DNA of 64,000 bases from CAJBVG01 sp044337515. Its GTDB lineage: Bacteria; Bacteroidota; Bacteroidia; Sphingobacteriales; Sphingobacteriaceae. Both the position numbers and the translations under genes were made by a program. The stretch spans positions 1 through 64,000 of the forward strand of contig JBIINK010000009.1 in NCBI GenBank assembly GCA_044337515.1, in the 5' to 3' direction. The notes beneath the pieces are model-generated. The model saw only the letters and a program-made list of their open reading frames with translations. It was not told the DNA's origin and did no database searches. This document shows, piece by piece, positions 44,051 to 53,315 of this stretch. The stretch's first letter is position 1. Every line of letters begins with the position of its first letter.

Positions 44051-44060
44051 CAAATATTCT

Positions 44061-44068
44061 TATATTTG
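44061..44068 (+). promoter_or_regulatory. Candidate -7 promoter box for scpA
   Basis: TATATTTG at 44061-44068, an exact TAnnTTTG match ending 5 bases before the ATG at 44074. With the usual spacing the transcript would begin at or next to the start codon, implying a leaderless or nearly leaderless mRNA. Confidence 0.5.
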
Positions 44069-44073
44069 ACCAA

Positions 44074-44853
44074 ATGAATTGGGCAGAAAAGTTTGAAATC
44101 CGTTTACCGCAATTCGAAGGTCCTTTCGATTTGCTCTTGTTCTTTATAGAACGAGATGAGTTGGATATTTATGATATTCCAATTGCAACAATTACGAAAG
44201 ATTTCTTGACTTACATAGAGCAGATGACTGCCTTAAACATTGAGTTAGCGAGTGAGTTCATTCTCGTGGCTGCTCGTTTAATGCAAATTAAAGCCCGTAT
44301 GTTACTTCCTCGTCCGGAAATTGATGAAGAAGGAAATGAAGTTGACCCTCGTAAAGATTTAGTTCAAAAATTATTAGAGTACAAAAGATTCAAAGAAGCT
44401 TCTGCAGAAATGGAAGTGATGTTGGATGAACGTGCAAAACAATTTTCGAGAGGAAATATTGCAAATGATTTAATTGCCGTTCGCGAAAGTGCTACTCAGG
44501 AAGATGAATTACAAACCTTAGATCTATATCGATTACTTACCGTTTATCATAAAGTAATTAATCGTTTTGTAAATAAACCTGAAGAGGTTAGACATACGGT
44601 TATTCAATATCCATATACAATTGAAGATCAGAAAAAACATTTGTCTGACTTATTAATCACCAATGATCGTTTAGATTTCGAATCGGTGATGTTGAATAGC
44701 AAAGACCGTGTTCAATTGGTGTATTCATTTTTAGCAATTTTAGAAATGTTACAGCAACAAATGATTAAAATTCAAATCGGATTAGGCTACAATAATTTCT
44801 GGATCAGCACAAGAGCTGAAGGGGAAGAGGTGATTTACGAACCCGAAGATTAA
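44074..44853 (+). CDS. scpA: Segregation and condensation protein A
   Basis: A 259-residue ScpA kleisin, the SMC-complex subunit for chromosome condensation and segregation. The N-terminus (IRLPQFEGPFDLLLFFIERDELDIYDIPIATIT) and ELASEFILVAARLMQIKARMLLPRPE are diagnostic; a C-terminal winged-helix region carries DRVQLVYSFLAILEMLQQQ. The longer frame from 44023 is rejected: its extra 17 residues come from the short-repeat region, and a promoter box lies between. Confidence 0.93.
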   Translation: MNWAEKFEIRLPQFEGPFDLLLFFIERDELDIYDIPIATITKDFLTYIEQMTALNIELASEFILVAARLMQIKARMLLPRPEIDEEGNEVDPRKDLVQKLLEYKRFKEASAEMEVMLDERAKQFSRGNIANDLIAVRESATQEDELQTLDLYRLLTVYHKVINRFVNKPEEVRHTVIQYPYTIEDQKKHLSDLLITNDRLDFESVMLNSKDRVQLVYSFLAILEMLQQQMIKIQIGLGYNNFWISTRAEGEEVIYEPED

Positions 44854-44885
44854 TAATGTGCAAATTTGCAGTTCGTCAGAGTGTT

Positions 44886-45130
44886 GTTCGTCGGAGTGTC
44901 CTCACTCCGACAATATAATGTGAAGTTCGTCAGAGTGTTGTTCGTCGGAGTGTCCTCACTCCGACAATATAATGTAAAGTTCGTCGAAGTGTTGTTCGTC
45001 GGAGTGTCCTCACTCCGACAAATAAATTTTAAACATCCGACGAACGCGACTAAGTATAACGAATGCTCCGACGCGATTTATCGCGTTGATAGTAGTAAGA
45101 ATCAGTCGGAGTGAGGACACTCCGACGAAC
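44886..45130. repeat. Repeat island 3: three 54-base hairpin units plus closing block
   Basis: Three hairpins (arms GTCGGAGTG and CACTCCGAC, loop TCCT) at 44890-44911, 44944-44965 and 44998-45019, exactly 54 bases apart, are followed by a 68-base closing block (45063-45130). That block contains CGCGATTTATCGCG and an AGGA-loop hairpin at 45105-45126 plus GAAC, and differs from 43913-43980 at four positions. It occupies the scpA-amidohydrolase gap. Confidence 0.9.
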
Positions 45131-45152
45131 GTCAAATTGAACAATTCTCGCA

Positions 45153-46256
45153 ATGCAAAAAATCAAATCCACCATCATTAACGGACACCAAATTCTAAAG
45201 AATGGAGTATTGGTTCTTGATGATGCTGGAGTAACCATTGATTTAATTCCTGAGCACAAAATAGATTTTTCCGATTACGAAACTTTTGAAGGGTACTTAG
45301 TGCCAGGCTTTGTAAATGCGCATTGCCATTTAGAGTTATCGCATATGAAAAACAAAGTCGATGAGCATACAGGCTTAGTTGATTTTGTGACAAATATCCA
45401 AACACATCGTAACGCTACAGAGGAAACGATAACAAATGCAATGCTTTTGGCAGAATCAGAAATGATTAATGATGGCATTGTAGCTGTTGGTGATATTTCT
45501 AATTCTTCGGTGAGTTTTTCCATAAAATCAAAATCCACTATTTATTATCATACTTTTTTAGAAGGAATTAGTTTTACGAGTGGTAGAGCTCAAATGGTAT
45601 TAGATACCATGCTTGAATTAAAACGACAAGCAGAATCATTTTCAATTGCAGCGAGTGTAAGTCCGCATGCACCATATTCCGTATCGCGTGAGTTATTTCA
45701 ATTGATGTCTAACTTAAAAGAAAACTGTTATACGCTGCATCATTTGGAATCGCTAGCGGAGATAATGTTTCTGAAAGAGAAAGCAGGAGATTTTCTTAAG
45801 TTGTATGAATTATTGAATATCAATATTGATGCCTTTACTCCAGAAGAGCAATCGGCTACTTTATATTGGTTAAATCATTTTGAGGTTGAAAAACTAATTT
45901 TAGTACATAATACTTTTTTGTCTGATGATGCATTCGACATTATTCAAAAGAAGATAAAAAATCCATATTGGTGCTTATGTCCGAATGCCAATTTATACAT
46001 CGAAAACCGATTGCCTAATATTCCATCATTAATTCAAAAAGGAGCAAAAATTTGTATTGGTACGGACAGTTTAGCTTCGAATCACCAATTGAGTATACAA
46101 TCTGAAATCAAAACGATAAAAGAACATTTCCCTGAAATAGATACGGCATATCTTCTTCAATGCGCCAGTATCCACGGAGCCGAAGCCTTGGGAATTGAAA
46201 AGGAGTTCGGCCAGTTTTTTATCGGTAAAAAGAACCCATTAGTGTTTTATAAATAG
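45153..46256 (+). CDS. Amidohydrolase-family deaminase, possibly aminofutalosine deaminase-like
   Basis: A 367-residue metal-dependent amidohydrolase. The HxH metal motif is PGFVNAHCHLELSH (His57, His59), with SPHAPYSVSRELF in the middle and IGTDSLASNHQLS carrying the late Asp. These are features of the subgroup that includes aminofutalosine deaminase of the menaquinone pathway and adenosine/SAH deaminase-like enzymes. No other futalosine-pathway gene is in the window, so the substrate stays open. It starts 22 bases after repeat island 3. Confidence 0.75.
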   Translation: MQKIKSTIINGHQILKNGVLVLDDAGVTIDLIPEHKIDFSDYETFEGYLVPGFVNAHCHLELSHMKNKVDEHTGLVDFVTNIQTHRNATEETITNAMLLAESEMINDGIVAVGDISNSSVSFSIKSKSTIYYHTFLEGISFTSGRAQMVLDTMLELKRQAESFSIAASVSPHAPYSVSRELFQLMSNLKENCYTLHHLESLAEIMFLKEKAGDFLKLYELLNINIDAFTPEEQSATLYWLNHFEVEKLILVHNTFLSDDAFDIIQKKIKNPYWCLCPNANLYIENRLPNIPSLIQKGAKICIGTDSLASNHQLSIQSEIKTIKEHFPEIDTAYLLQCASIHGAEALGIEKEFGQFFIGKKNPLVFYK

Positions 46257-46266
46257 TTATTCTGAA

Positions 46267-46579
46267 GTTCGTCGAAGCGTCGTTCGTCGGAGTGTCGTTC
46301 GTCGAAGCGTCCTCGCTTCGACAATATATTGCAAAAAAGAACCCATAAATTTAATCAACTTAGTTCATCAAATCACTCAGGCCCCTCAACTTCGCTACGC
46401 TCAACTTCTCCTTTTCTTCCTAATGCGAAGCGAAAAAACTGGTCCCCGAACGGAGCGTAGCGAAGTTGAGGGGCATACCTAGTCAGATGAAATGGATTAA
46501 TGTATCCCGATAGCTATCGGGAGAGGGATTGGGTCGTCTGATAAATTTTCTATGTCGGAGTGAGGACACTCCGACGAAC
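46267..46579. repeat. Repeat island 4: second copy of the hairpin-tipped composite element
   Basis: Starts with GTTCGTCGAAGC-type partial units and a complete hairpin at 46301-46322 (arms GTCGAAGCG and CGCTTCGAC, loop TCCT). It continues nearly identically to island 2 (shared linker beginning AATATATTGCAAAAAAGAA, the long inverted repeat with an internal deletion, the palindrome TCCCGATAGCTATCGGGA at 46505-46522) and closes with an AGGA hairpin at 46554-46575 plus GAAC. It fills the gap between the amidohydrolase and rlmN. Confidence 0.88.
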
Positions 46580-46663
46580 ATCAATTTGCAGATTTCGTAT
46601 TTACACATCTTCGCATTTACGCATTTACACATTTGCACATCTTCGCATTTGCACATTTACTCG

Positions 46664-46671
46664 TATCTTTG
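46664..46671 (+). promoter_or_regulatory. Candidate -7 promoter box for rlmN
   Basis: TATCTTTG at 46664-46671 matches TAnnTTTG and ends four bases before the ATG at 46676, again predicting a leaderless or nearly leaderless transcript. Short CACATTT-like repeats lie immediately upstream. Confidence 0.5.
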
Positions 46672-46675
46672 GCAA

Positions 46676-47716
46676 ATGGAAACCAAGACAGACATACGTG
46701 CATTAACATTTGAAGAGCTGAAAACGGCATTTATTGAGATGGGAGAGAAGGCTTTTCGTGCGAAACAAGTGTATGAATGGTTATGGATGAAGTCTGCTAT
46801 TCAATTTGAGGAGATGACGAATCTTTCTAAAGATTTGCGTAAAAAGCTAGAAGAGAATTTTGCAATCAATGCTGTTAGCATCCTGAAATCTCAGAAAAGT
46901 ACTGATGGTACCATTAAAAGTGCCTTTCAATTATACGATGAAAATATAGTAGAGGGCGTTTTGATTCCAACCTTAGAACGTCAAACCGCATGTGTTTCTT
47001 CGCAAGTGGGCTGTAGCTTAACTTGTAAATTTTGTGCAACTGGTTACATGGATCGTAAAAGAAATCTTAATGCAGATGAAATTTATGATCAGGTGGTTTT
47101 ATTAGATAAACAAGCGAAAGACAATTTCAATATTCCATTGACCAACATCGTTTACATGGGGATGGGTGAGCCTTTGTTGAATTATGCCAATGTTTTAAAA
47201 TCGATAGATAGAATTACAGCGGAAGATGGATTAAACATGTCATATAAACGGATTACGGTTTCTACTGCTGGGATTGCAAAAATGATTAAGAAGCTTGGTG
47301 ACGATGAGGTGAAATTTAATTTAGCCATCTCACTTCATGCTGCGAATGATGCGAAGCGAAATGAGATTATGCCAATTAATGAAAGCAACACTCTAGAAGC
47401 ATTAGCAGAAGCATTGAAGTATTATTACGAAAAAACAGAAAACCCTGTAACCTTTGAATACATTATATTTAATGGGTTTAACGATGGCATCGAAGATGCT
47501 CGTGAGCTTGTTAAATTTTGTCACAATATTCCATGTAAAGTAAATATCATCGAATACAATCCGATTTCAATGGCAGACTTTCTAAATGCCGAAGATGATA
47601 AAGTTCAAGCCTTTGCGAATCACCTGCAAAAACACCACGTTATTGTAAATATCCGTAGAAGTAGGGGTAAGGACATTGACGCTGCTTGTGGGCAGTTAGC
47701 CATCAATCAAAAATAG
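46676..47716 (+). CDS. rlmN: 23S rRNA (adenine-C2)-methyltransferase RlmN
   Basis: A 346-residue radical SAM methyltransferase that modifies A2503 of 23S rRNA and A37 of some tRNAs. The iron-sulfur motif is CSLTCKFC (Cys113, Cys117, Cys120), and the C-terminal catalytic Cys338 sits in DIDAACGQLA. YMGMGEPLLNYANVLK and SLHAANDAKRNEIMPIN are typical. The longer frame from 46529 runs through repeat island 4 and is rejected; ATG 46676 follows a promoter box. Confidence 0.95.
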   Translation: METKTDIRALTFEELKTAFIEMGEKAFRAKQVYEWLWMKSAIQFEEMTNLSKDLRKKLEENFAINAVSILKSQKSTDGTIKSAFQLYDENIVEGVLIPTLERQTACVSSQVGCSLTCKFCATGYMDRKRNLNADEIYDQVVLLDKQAKDNFNIPLTNIVYMGMGEPLLNYANVLKSIDRITAEDGLNMSYKRITVSTAGIAKMIKKLGDDEVKFNLAISLHAANDAKRNEIMPINESNTLEALAEALKYYYEKTENPVTFEYIIFNGFNDGIEDARELVKFCHNIPCKVNIIEYNPISMADFLNAEDDKVQAFANHLQKHHVIVNIRRSRGKDIDAACGQLAINQK

Positions 47717-47765
47717 TTGCATATATGCAGTTGACAATTCATTTAGATGCAATTAAATTGCATTT

Positions 47766-48464
47766 ATGTGGAAGAGATGTGTGCAGTATGTAATTGATTT
47801 TTTCAATTTACTTTACCCGAGTTTGTGCTACGCTTGTGGTAATCATTTGTATGATGGAGAAGAAGGTATATGTGTATCCTGTAGGATGTCGTTACCCTAT
47901 ACCTTTGATGATCAGCTAAAATTCAATACTACTTATAAAGTGTTTGATGGTAGGGTGAGGATTCGTGCGGCATCTTCGTATTTGTATTTCAAAAAGAAAA
48001 ACCGGGTGCAAAATTTATTACATCATCTGAAGTATAAAGGGTCGAAAGATTTGGGCTTAATGTTAGGTAAAATGCACGGTGAGCAATTATCCTATTCTCC
48101 ATTATTCCAAACCATAGACATTATACTTCCTGTTCCATTGCATCCAGAAAAATTAAAACAACGTGGTTATAATCAATCATCTTTATTAGCGGAAGGCTAT
48201 GCGAGTGCGATGAAAATCAAATGGGATGATTCTATATTAATTCGAAAAACCGCAACATCAACACAGACTAAAAAATCTCGATATCAGCGATATGAAAACA
48301 TGCAAGAGGTGTTTGAATGTGTTCAAGTAAATGAAATTATTGATAAAAATATTTTGTTAATCGATGATGTTATCACAACAGGTTCAACATTAGAAGCCTG
48401 CGTAGAAACCCTTATGAAATCTGGGTGTTCTGGAGTGTGGATTGCTACAATCGCAGTAGCATAA
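47766..48464 (+). CDS. ComF-family phosphoribosyltransferase-like protein
   Basis: A 232-residue ComF/GntX-type protein. A four-Cys zinc-binding N-terminus (Cys21, Cys24, Cys36, Cys39 in LCYACG and ICVSCR) precedes a phosphoribosyltransferase-fold domain with the PRPP loop NILLIDDVITTGSTLEACV. HPEKLKQRGYNQSSLLAEG is the usual family signature. ComF proteins take part in DNA uptake in competent bacteria; the role here is not known. A terminator follows at once. Confidence 0.88.
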   Translation: MWKRCVQYVIDFFNLLYPSLCYACGNHLYDGEEGICVSCRMSLPYTFDDQLKFNTTYKVFDGRVRIRAASSYLYFKKKNRVQNLLHHLKYKGSKDLGLMLGKMHGEQLSYSPLFQTIDIILPVPLHPEKLKQRGYNQSSLLAEGYASAMKIKWDDSILIRKTATSTQTKKSRYQRYENMQEVFECVQVNEIIDKNILLIDDVITTGSTLEACVETLMKSGCSGVWIATIAVA

Positions 48465-48498
48465 AAAAAAGGTCCCGATAAATCGGAACCTTTTTTTT
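48463..48498 (+). terminator. Rho-independent terminator, bidirectional
   Basis: Eight A, GGT, a C-A mismatch, CCGAT, a two-base loop AA, ATCGG, ACC and eight T form a strong stem directly after the comF stop. The A and T tracts on both sides let it serve the minus-strand gene ending at 48571 as well. Confidence 0.85.
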
Positions 48499-48570
48499 AT
48501 GAGTATTGTGTAATTGGTAATGAGTAGTGAGAAATTATTTAATTTCCCAATACTCATTACCCAATACTCA

Positions 48571-51500
48571 CTACTTAATAATATTGACTCTCTTCACAAT
48601 CTGAGTATTAGTTCCGTGAATGCTTACATTGTAAACACCTGGAGTTAAAGTACTCAAATCTAAATTAACATTTTCTTGACTAATTAATCCTAACGCTTGC
48701 GTATGAACTAATTGTCCGTTCGCATTAAATACGTTAATTGTAATGTTGTCAGATTTAGTTAATCTTAAATCGATTGCAAATGTACCGTTGTTTGGATTTG
48801 GATATGCGCGTACATATTTTTCATTAGCTTGTAATGCAACACCAGATACAACTACTGTATTAGTTTCAGTTGCTGTATCAACACCACATGCATTTGTAGC
48901 AATCATAGTAACTGTGTAAGTTCCAGATTGAGTATAAGAATGTGATGGGTTCTCATTAGTACTAGTTGCGCCATCTCCGAAGTTCCAAGCATAGGTTGCT
49001 GTTACATCAGATTTAGTTGTATTGTTAAATGTAAATGCACCATTAGTACCAGCTACAGAAGCGAAGCTAGCATCTGGTTTTGCTTGGTTAACAATAGTAA
49101 CAGTAATTGTATCATTCGAACGATTGAAATCTAAACTGTCGTTAGTCCATATTTTAATGTTGTATGTACCATCAGCAGATAAGTCTGCACGAGTAGAGAA
49201 TGGATACGTAACTGTTGCATTTGCATTAATGTTTGGAACCATTCCAGTTACAATAGCACCACCATTAATTTGGTATGCTACTTTAACATTAGCAATTCCT
49301 ACTGCACGAGTGTTTTGAACACTTACACGAACAGCTGCAATTGGAGATTGAGTACAACCATTGTTTAAACCAACTAAAGCTAGAGGTTTAACATCTATTG
49401 TATTTACTTCAACATTTTTCGTTAAGGTATCATTTCCACAAGTGTTTGATGATATTAAACGAACTGCATAAATACCATCTGCTGCATACGTATGGCTAGG
49501 GTTTGTTACGGTTTCAGCAGGTGTTGCATCACCGAAATCCCAAGCATAGGTTGTAGAATTAGTACTGTTGTTTGTGAAGCTTACATCTCTATTGTTTGCT
49601 ACTGCAGCAAATTGTGCATCAGCAACTGGTGATACCGAAATAATGATATCATTTGATTTTGCTGGTCCACCACTTTGGCAAGTTTCGCTAGAAGTTACAA
49701 ATGAACGAACTGTATCGCCATTAAATAAACTAGTTGTAGTAAACGTTGCACCAGTTTGATTTGCAATAGTAGCACTATTTACTATCCATACATAAGTAGG
49801 AGAAGTACCACCATTGGTAGGTGTTGCTGTAAAGGTTACTGATTGGTTTTTACAAATTGTACCTGTAGCGTTTGAAGTAATACTATTACTTACTGGCAAA
49901 ATTGGATTTACTTTTAATTTGAATCCATTTGAAACTGTTGCACTACCTAAAACACATGCTGAGTTAGATGTTAAGGTACAAGTAACAGAATCGTTATTTG
50001 CAAAATTAGAACGAGTTAATGTCGCTCCAGTTTCACCTGATAGCGTAGTTCCATTAAGTTTCCATGCATATACTGGTCCTGCACCACCGTTTGATCCTGT
50101 AGCAGTTAATGTTACGCTTGATCCAGCACATGATCCTGTTGGACTTGAACTTGATACAGCAACAGTAACAGCTGCAGCACCAGCACTAACATTCATAGTT
50201 ACTGTGTTTGATGTATCAGGGCTACCTGATTTACATTTTTCACTAGATACTAATATTGCACTGATGATATCTCCATTAGCAAGTGTTGTGCTTGTATAAG
50301 TTGCACCTGTTTGTGAAGGTATTAATGTTCCATTTTTTAACCATTGGTAAGCTGGAGCATTACCTCCATTACTTGGAGTTGCAGTAAATGAAACTGATTG
50401 TCCAGCACAAATTGTTCCTGTTGGAGTAGCAGCAATAGCCACACTCACAGGTAGTATTGGATTAACAGTAACTAAACGAGAATCAATTACTGGGTAACCT
50501 TGTGAGTTACGAACAGTAACACTGTATGTAGCAGTTGTATCTACTGTAATAGTTTGTGTTGTAGCACCAGTTGACCATAAGTAAGTCATACCAGCATTTC
50601 CAGCATCTAATACTATACTTGTTCCAGCACAGATAGAAGTATCGTTACCGATATTTACTACTTGTGGTGTTGCAGGTACTGCAATACTTGCATCGATCAT
50701 AAATCTTCCAAGTGTTGCATTTTCAGAAGGTGTACCACCTGCTGCAGGAATTGTATAATAAGCGCCAGATCTAGCAGGGCTTTCTGTTTGTGTTCCTACT
50801 GGGAAGAATCCAACTGCATTAGCTACTTGTGATAAACCAACATAGAAGTTTTCATTGTAAACAACTTTCGGTGATACAATTGCGAACGACTTTGTTTTAC
50901 CTAAGTCACCTGCTGCTGCAGTAAACGTATCTGATTTTGCAATAATTACTCCTTGAGCATTTAACACAACACCAAACATACGTTTAGTTGCAATTGCTGC
51001 TGTGTTTGGAATGAATACACGAACTGTATCCACTAACCAACCACCTGTAGCAGTATATCTATTTGCTATAATTCCTGAACCAGTATTATAACCTAATGCA
51101 CCAGTATTTGCACCTGGTTCAGAATAGCTGTAATATTTTGCATTAACTGATTGTGAAATTGATTTTGAGTTATTACTCGACACATCATCAGAAGCAACAG
51201 AAACTGTAACTGTATTAGTTCCTGCAATTATTGGAGAATATACGTCGAATGTAACAACAGCACTTTGATTAAAAGCTAATGTTACTGTTTTTGTGTTGCT
51301 TGGTGGCGAATTAGCACCAGTAACATCTAATACTACATTGTATGCAGTCTTCGTATTGAAACCATTGTTTCTAATTAATGCTCTTACTTGATGTGGATTT
51401 GCAGCCGCACCAGGAGTTTGAGTTAATGTATAAACCGCTTCAACACTGATGTCGTTTGCTGGTGAAGTTTTACCAAAACGTACAGCTGGTCTGAATGCAG

Positions 51501-53103
51501 ATGTTCCTGTTAATGTAGCACCTAAAGTTGCTCCGAAAATATTTCTTAGACCACCTAACCCTCCAACTGTTGTTGCATTACAATCGTAAACAGCAGCACT
51601 TGAAACGGCAGAAGTTAATGCCCAATCAAATCCTAAATACATACTACCACCTGTGTATCCGAATTTATTTTGCAAACGAATATCATAAGTTCCAGTTTCT
51701 GGATTGATAGTCAACGGTCCATCATATAACAATGTCATATCTGTGATGGCAGTTGCCCATGTAGTTGATTTTAAGAATGAGGCATCAGCTGTATTCGATA
51801 AGTAAATTTTAATGTTACCTGTCACTGTTGCTTGTGCAGCACCTAAGGCTAAAATATTAAACCCAACTACACTAATACTATCACCTGCTTTTAAGCTAGG
51901 ATAATCTGTAGCAGGGTATATACTTAGTGTTCTATTAAATAAAGCTTGTGTTGTTGGACCTCTTCCGTTTCCAGATGATGATCCTCCAGCTGCATTATTA
52001 TAAATTACTGCAGCAGGCATAATTTTTCTTGCTGGAGTTGGGTTCGCTAATGTTGGATATTTCATTACCCCTGAAACTAAAACAGAGTCGAATGTTGCAT
52101 CGGCTAAGTTTCCATTTGTAGCTGTACTTTTTACATCATACGTTAACCAATAGAAGTTATTTCCTTCTACCATAGCAGTTGTACCAGTAAAAGTCATCGC
52201 TCCCGATGGACTAGCAATTGTACTACCAATTTGAGTTGCAGTTGCAGGGTCAAATATAGCAGTACCTGCAGTAGACCATAACTTTGCATTTTGAACATCA
52301 GCAACATTGGTTGTGCCTGCAGTACTCATATGAAAAGTTGAAGGGACTAAAGCGTTTAATACACCCGTAGAAACAAGTGATAATCTTGAAATCAATTGAT
52401 TTGGCAATGGCTTGAAAATCTCAACGTCATTAGCTTTTTGGAATGAAGTTGAAGATACAAATGACATTGGACTTGGAAGTGAAATGCTGATATCATCTAT
52501 ACCAATATTTGTAGCGCCGAAGTCACTTGTTGCTTCAAAGCGTAAGTCTACCGAAGTTTTACCTGGACCAGAATATGCTTGTAAAGAAACAGTGATTTCT
52601 GTAAATGCAGCAAATACACCATAACTAGCATTACCTACTTGTACATAAGGATCTGTTCCGTTACGTGCAAAAACTTTGATGACGTCAGTACCACTAGTAT
52701 TGATCATCCAAAATTTAACTACAGCGTATGGTGAAATTGAAGATAAGTCGATATCATTTATAACTAAATCTGCTTTTGCACCAACAGCAATATCCCATGT
52801 ATTAAAACAAGCTGCGAAACCTGTTCCACCTCTACCTGGGTTAATACCTGCGTTACTTGTTGAACCATTAGTAACAGTAATTGTATCACCTCTATACCAT
52901 TTGATTTCACCCTCGTCTGTAACACCCGAACTAACAGGGTTTGAAACAGATGGTGGCCCAACTGGCGGGAATGCCGTACCGTTAAAATTTTCTGTGAAGA
53001 TTTGTGCTTGAGCCAAACCTACTTGAAGAGTAATAATAATTACTCCAAGGAAATATCGAAGAAGTCTCTTCGTTCCCCCCCTTAAATGTAAATTGTTATC
53101 CAT
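48571..53103 (-). CDS. Large type IX-secreted protein with Ig-like and PKD domains
   Basis: A 1510-residue extracellular protein. A signal peptide ends near GLAQAQ (about residue 34). The first part (FTENFNGTAFPP to IGIDDISIS, about 35-210) resembles a MAM/cleaved-adhesin-like domain. A CARDB-like segment follows (ISVEAVYTLTQTPGA), then several Ig-like repeats of the pattern ICAGQSVSFTATPSNGG, two PKD domains (YAWDFGDATPAETVTNPSHTY and YAWNFGDGATSTNENPSHSY) and a C-terminal type IX sorting domain of about 75 residues (VRAYPNPNNGTFAIDLRL to VKRVNIIK). Likely a cell-surface adhesin or matrix protein. It faces the comF terminator at its 3' end. Confidence 0.88.
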   Translation of the reverse strand: MDNNLHLRGGTKRLLRYFLGVIIITLQVGLAQAQIFTENFNGTAFPPVGPPSVSNPVSSGVTDEGEIKWYRGDTITVTNGSTSNAGINPGRGGTGFAACFNTWDIAVGAKADLVINDIDLSSISPYAVVKFWMINTSGTDVIKVFARNGTDPYVQVGNASYGVFAAFTEITVSLQAYSGPGKTSVDLRFEATSDFGATNIGIDDISISLPSPMSFVSSTSFQKANDVEIFKPLPNQLISRLSLVSTGVLNALVPSTFHMSTAGTTNVADVQNAKLWSTAGTAIFDPATATQIGSTIASPSGAMTFTGTTAMVEGNNFYWLTYDVKSTATNGNLADATFDSVLVSGVMKYPTLANPTPARKIMPAAVIYNNAAGGSSSGNGRGPTTQALFNRTLSIYPATDYPSLKAGDSISVVGFNILALGAAQATVTGNIKIYLSNTADASFLKSTTWATAITDMTLLYDGPLTINPETGTYDIRLQNKFGYTGGSMYLGFDWALTSAVSSAAVYDCNATTVGGLGGLRNIFGATLGATLTGTSAFRPAVRFGKTSPANDISVEAVYTLTQTPGAAANPHQVRALIRNNGFNTKTAYNVVLDVTGANSPPSNTKTVTLAFNQSAVVTFDVYSPIIAGTNTVTVSVASDDVSSNNSKSISQSVNAKYYSYSEPGANTGALGYNTGSGIIANRYTATGGWLVDTVRVFIPNTAAIATKRMFGVVLNAQGVIIAKSDTFTAAAGDLGKTKSFAIVSPKVVYNENFYVGLSQVANAVGFFPVGTQTESPARSGAYYTIPAAGGTPSENATLGRFMIDASIAVPATPQVVNIGNDTSICAGTSIVLDAGNAGMTYLWSTGATTQTITVDTTATYSVTVRNSQGYPVIDSRLVTVNPILPVSVAIAATPTGTICAGQSVSFTATPSNGGNAPAYQWLKNGTLIPSQTGATYTSTTLANGDIISAILVSSEKCKSGSPDTSNTVTMNVSAGAAAVTVAVSSSSPTGSCAGSSVTLTATGSNGGAGPVYAWKLNGTTLSGETGATLTRSNFANNDSVTCTLTSNSACVLGSATVSNGFKLKVNPILPVSNSITSNATGTICKNQSVTFTATPTNGGTSPTYVWIVNSATIANQTGATFTTTSLFNGDTVRSFVTSSETCQSGGPAKSNDIIISVSPVADAQFAAVANNRDVSFTNNSTNSTTYAWDFGDATPAETVTNPSHTYAADGIYAVRLISSNTCGNDTLTKNVEVNTIDVKPLALVGLNNGCTQSPIAAVRVSVQNTRAVGIANVKVAYQINGGAIVTGMVPNINANATVTYPFSTRADLSADGTYNIKIWTNDSLDFNRSNDTITVTIVNQAKPDASFASVAGTNGAFTFNNTTKSDVTATYAWNFGDGATSTNENPSHSYTQSGTYTVTMIATNACGVDTATETNTVVVSGVALQANEKYVRAYPNPNNGTFAIDLRLTKSDNITINVFNANGQLVHTQALGLISQENVNLDLSTLTPGVYNVSIHGTNTQIVKRVNIIK

Positions 53104-53254
53104 AATTATTTGTTTGATTTAAATATTAGGTCGATATTAAATTTACCAATAATTATTCTTAATAATGCAAATAAAATGATGAAGGAATGACAGATGTACT
53201 ATTTGTAGTATTGGTCTATTTCTGAAAAAGTGCTGATTATTAAGTTATTATTCT

Positions 53255-53277
53255 GCACTAGTAGTTTGTACTAGTGC
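53255..53277. repeat. Perfect 9-bp inverted repeat in the gap between the two type IX-secreted genes
   Basis: GCACTAGTA, loop GTTTG, TACTAGTGC. No T-tract follows on the minus strand, so a terminator is unlikely; it may be an operator or an mRNA processing hairpin between the genes at 53316 and 53103. Confidence 0.5.
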
Positions 53278-53315
53278 AAAACAACAAATTGTGCAATAAG
53301 GGTAGAAAATTATAC

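Noticed and set aside
44866..45114. 82-codon frame over island 3
   Set aside because: Consists of the 54-base repeat translated three times (VRVLFVGVSSLRQ).
49814..50299. 161-codon plus-strand frame inside the 1510-residue secreted protein gene
   Set aside because: Shadow of a repetitive Ig-like coding region on the other strand.
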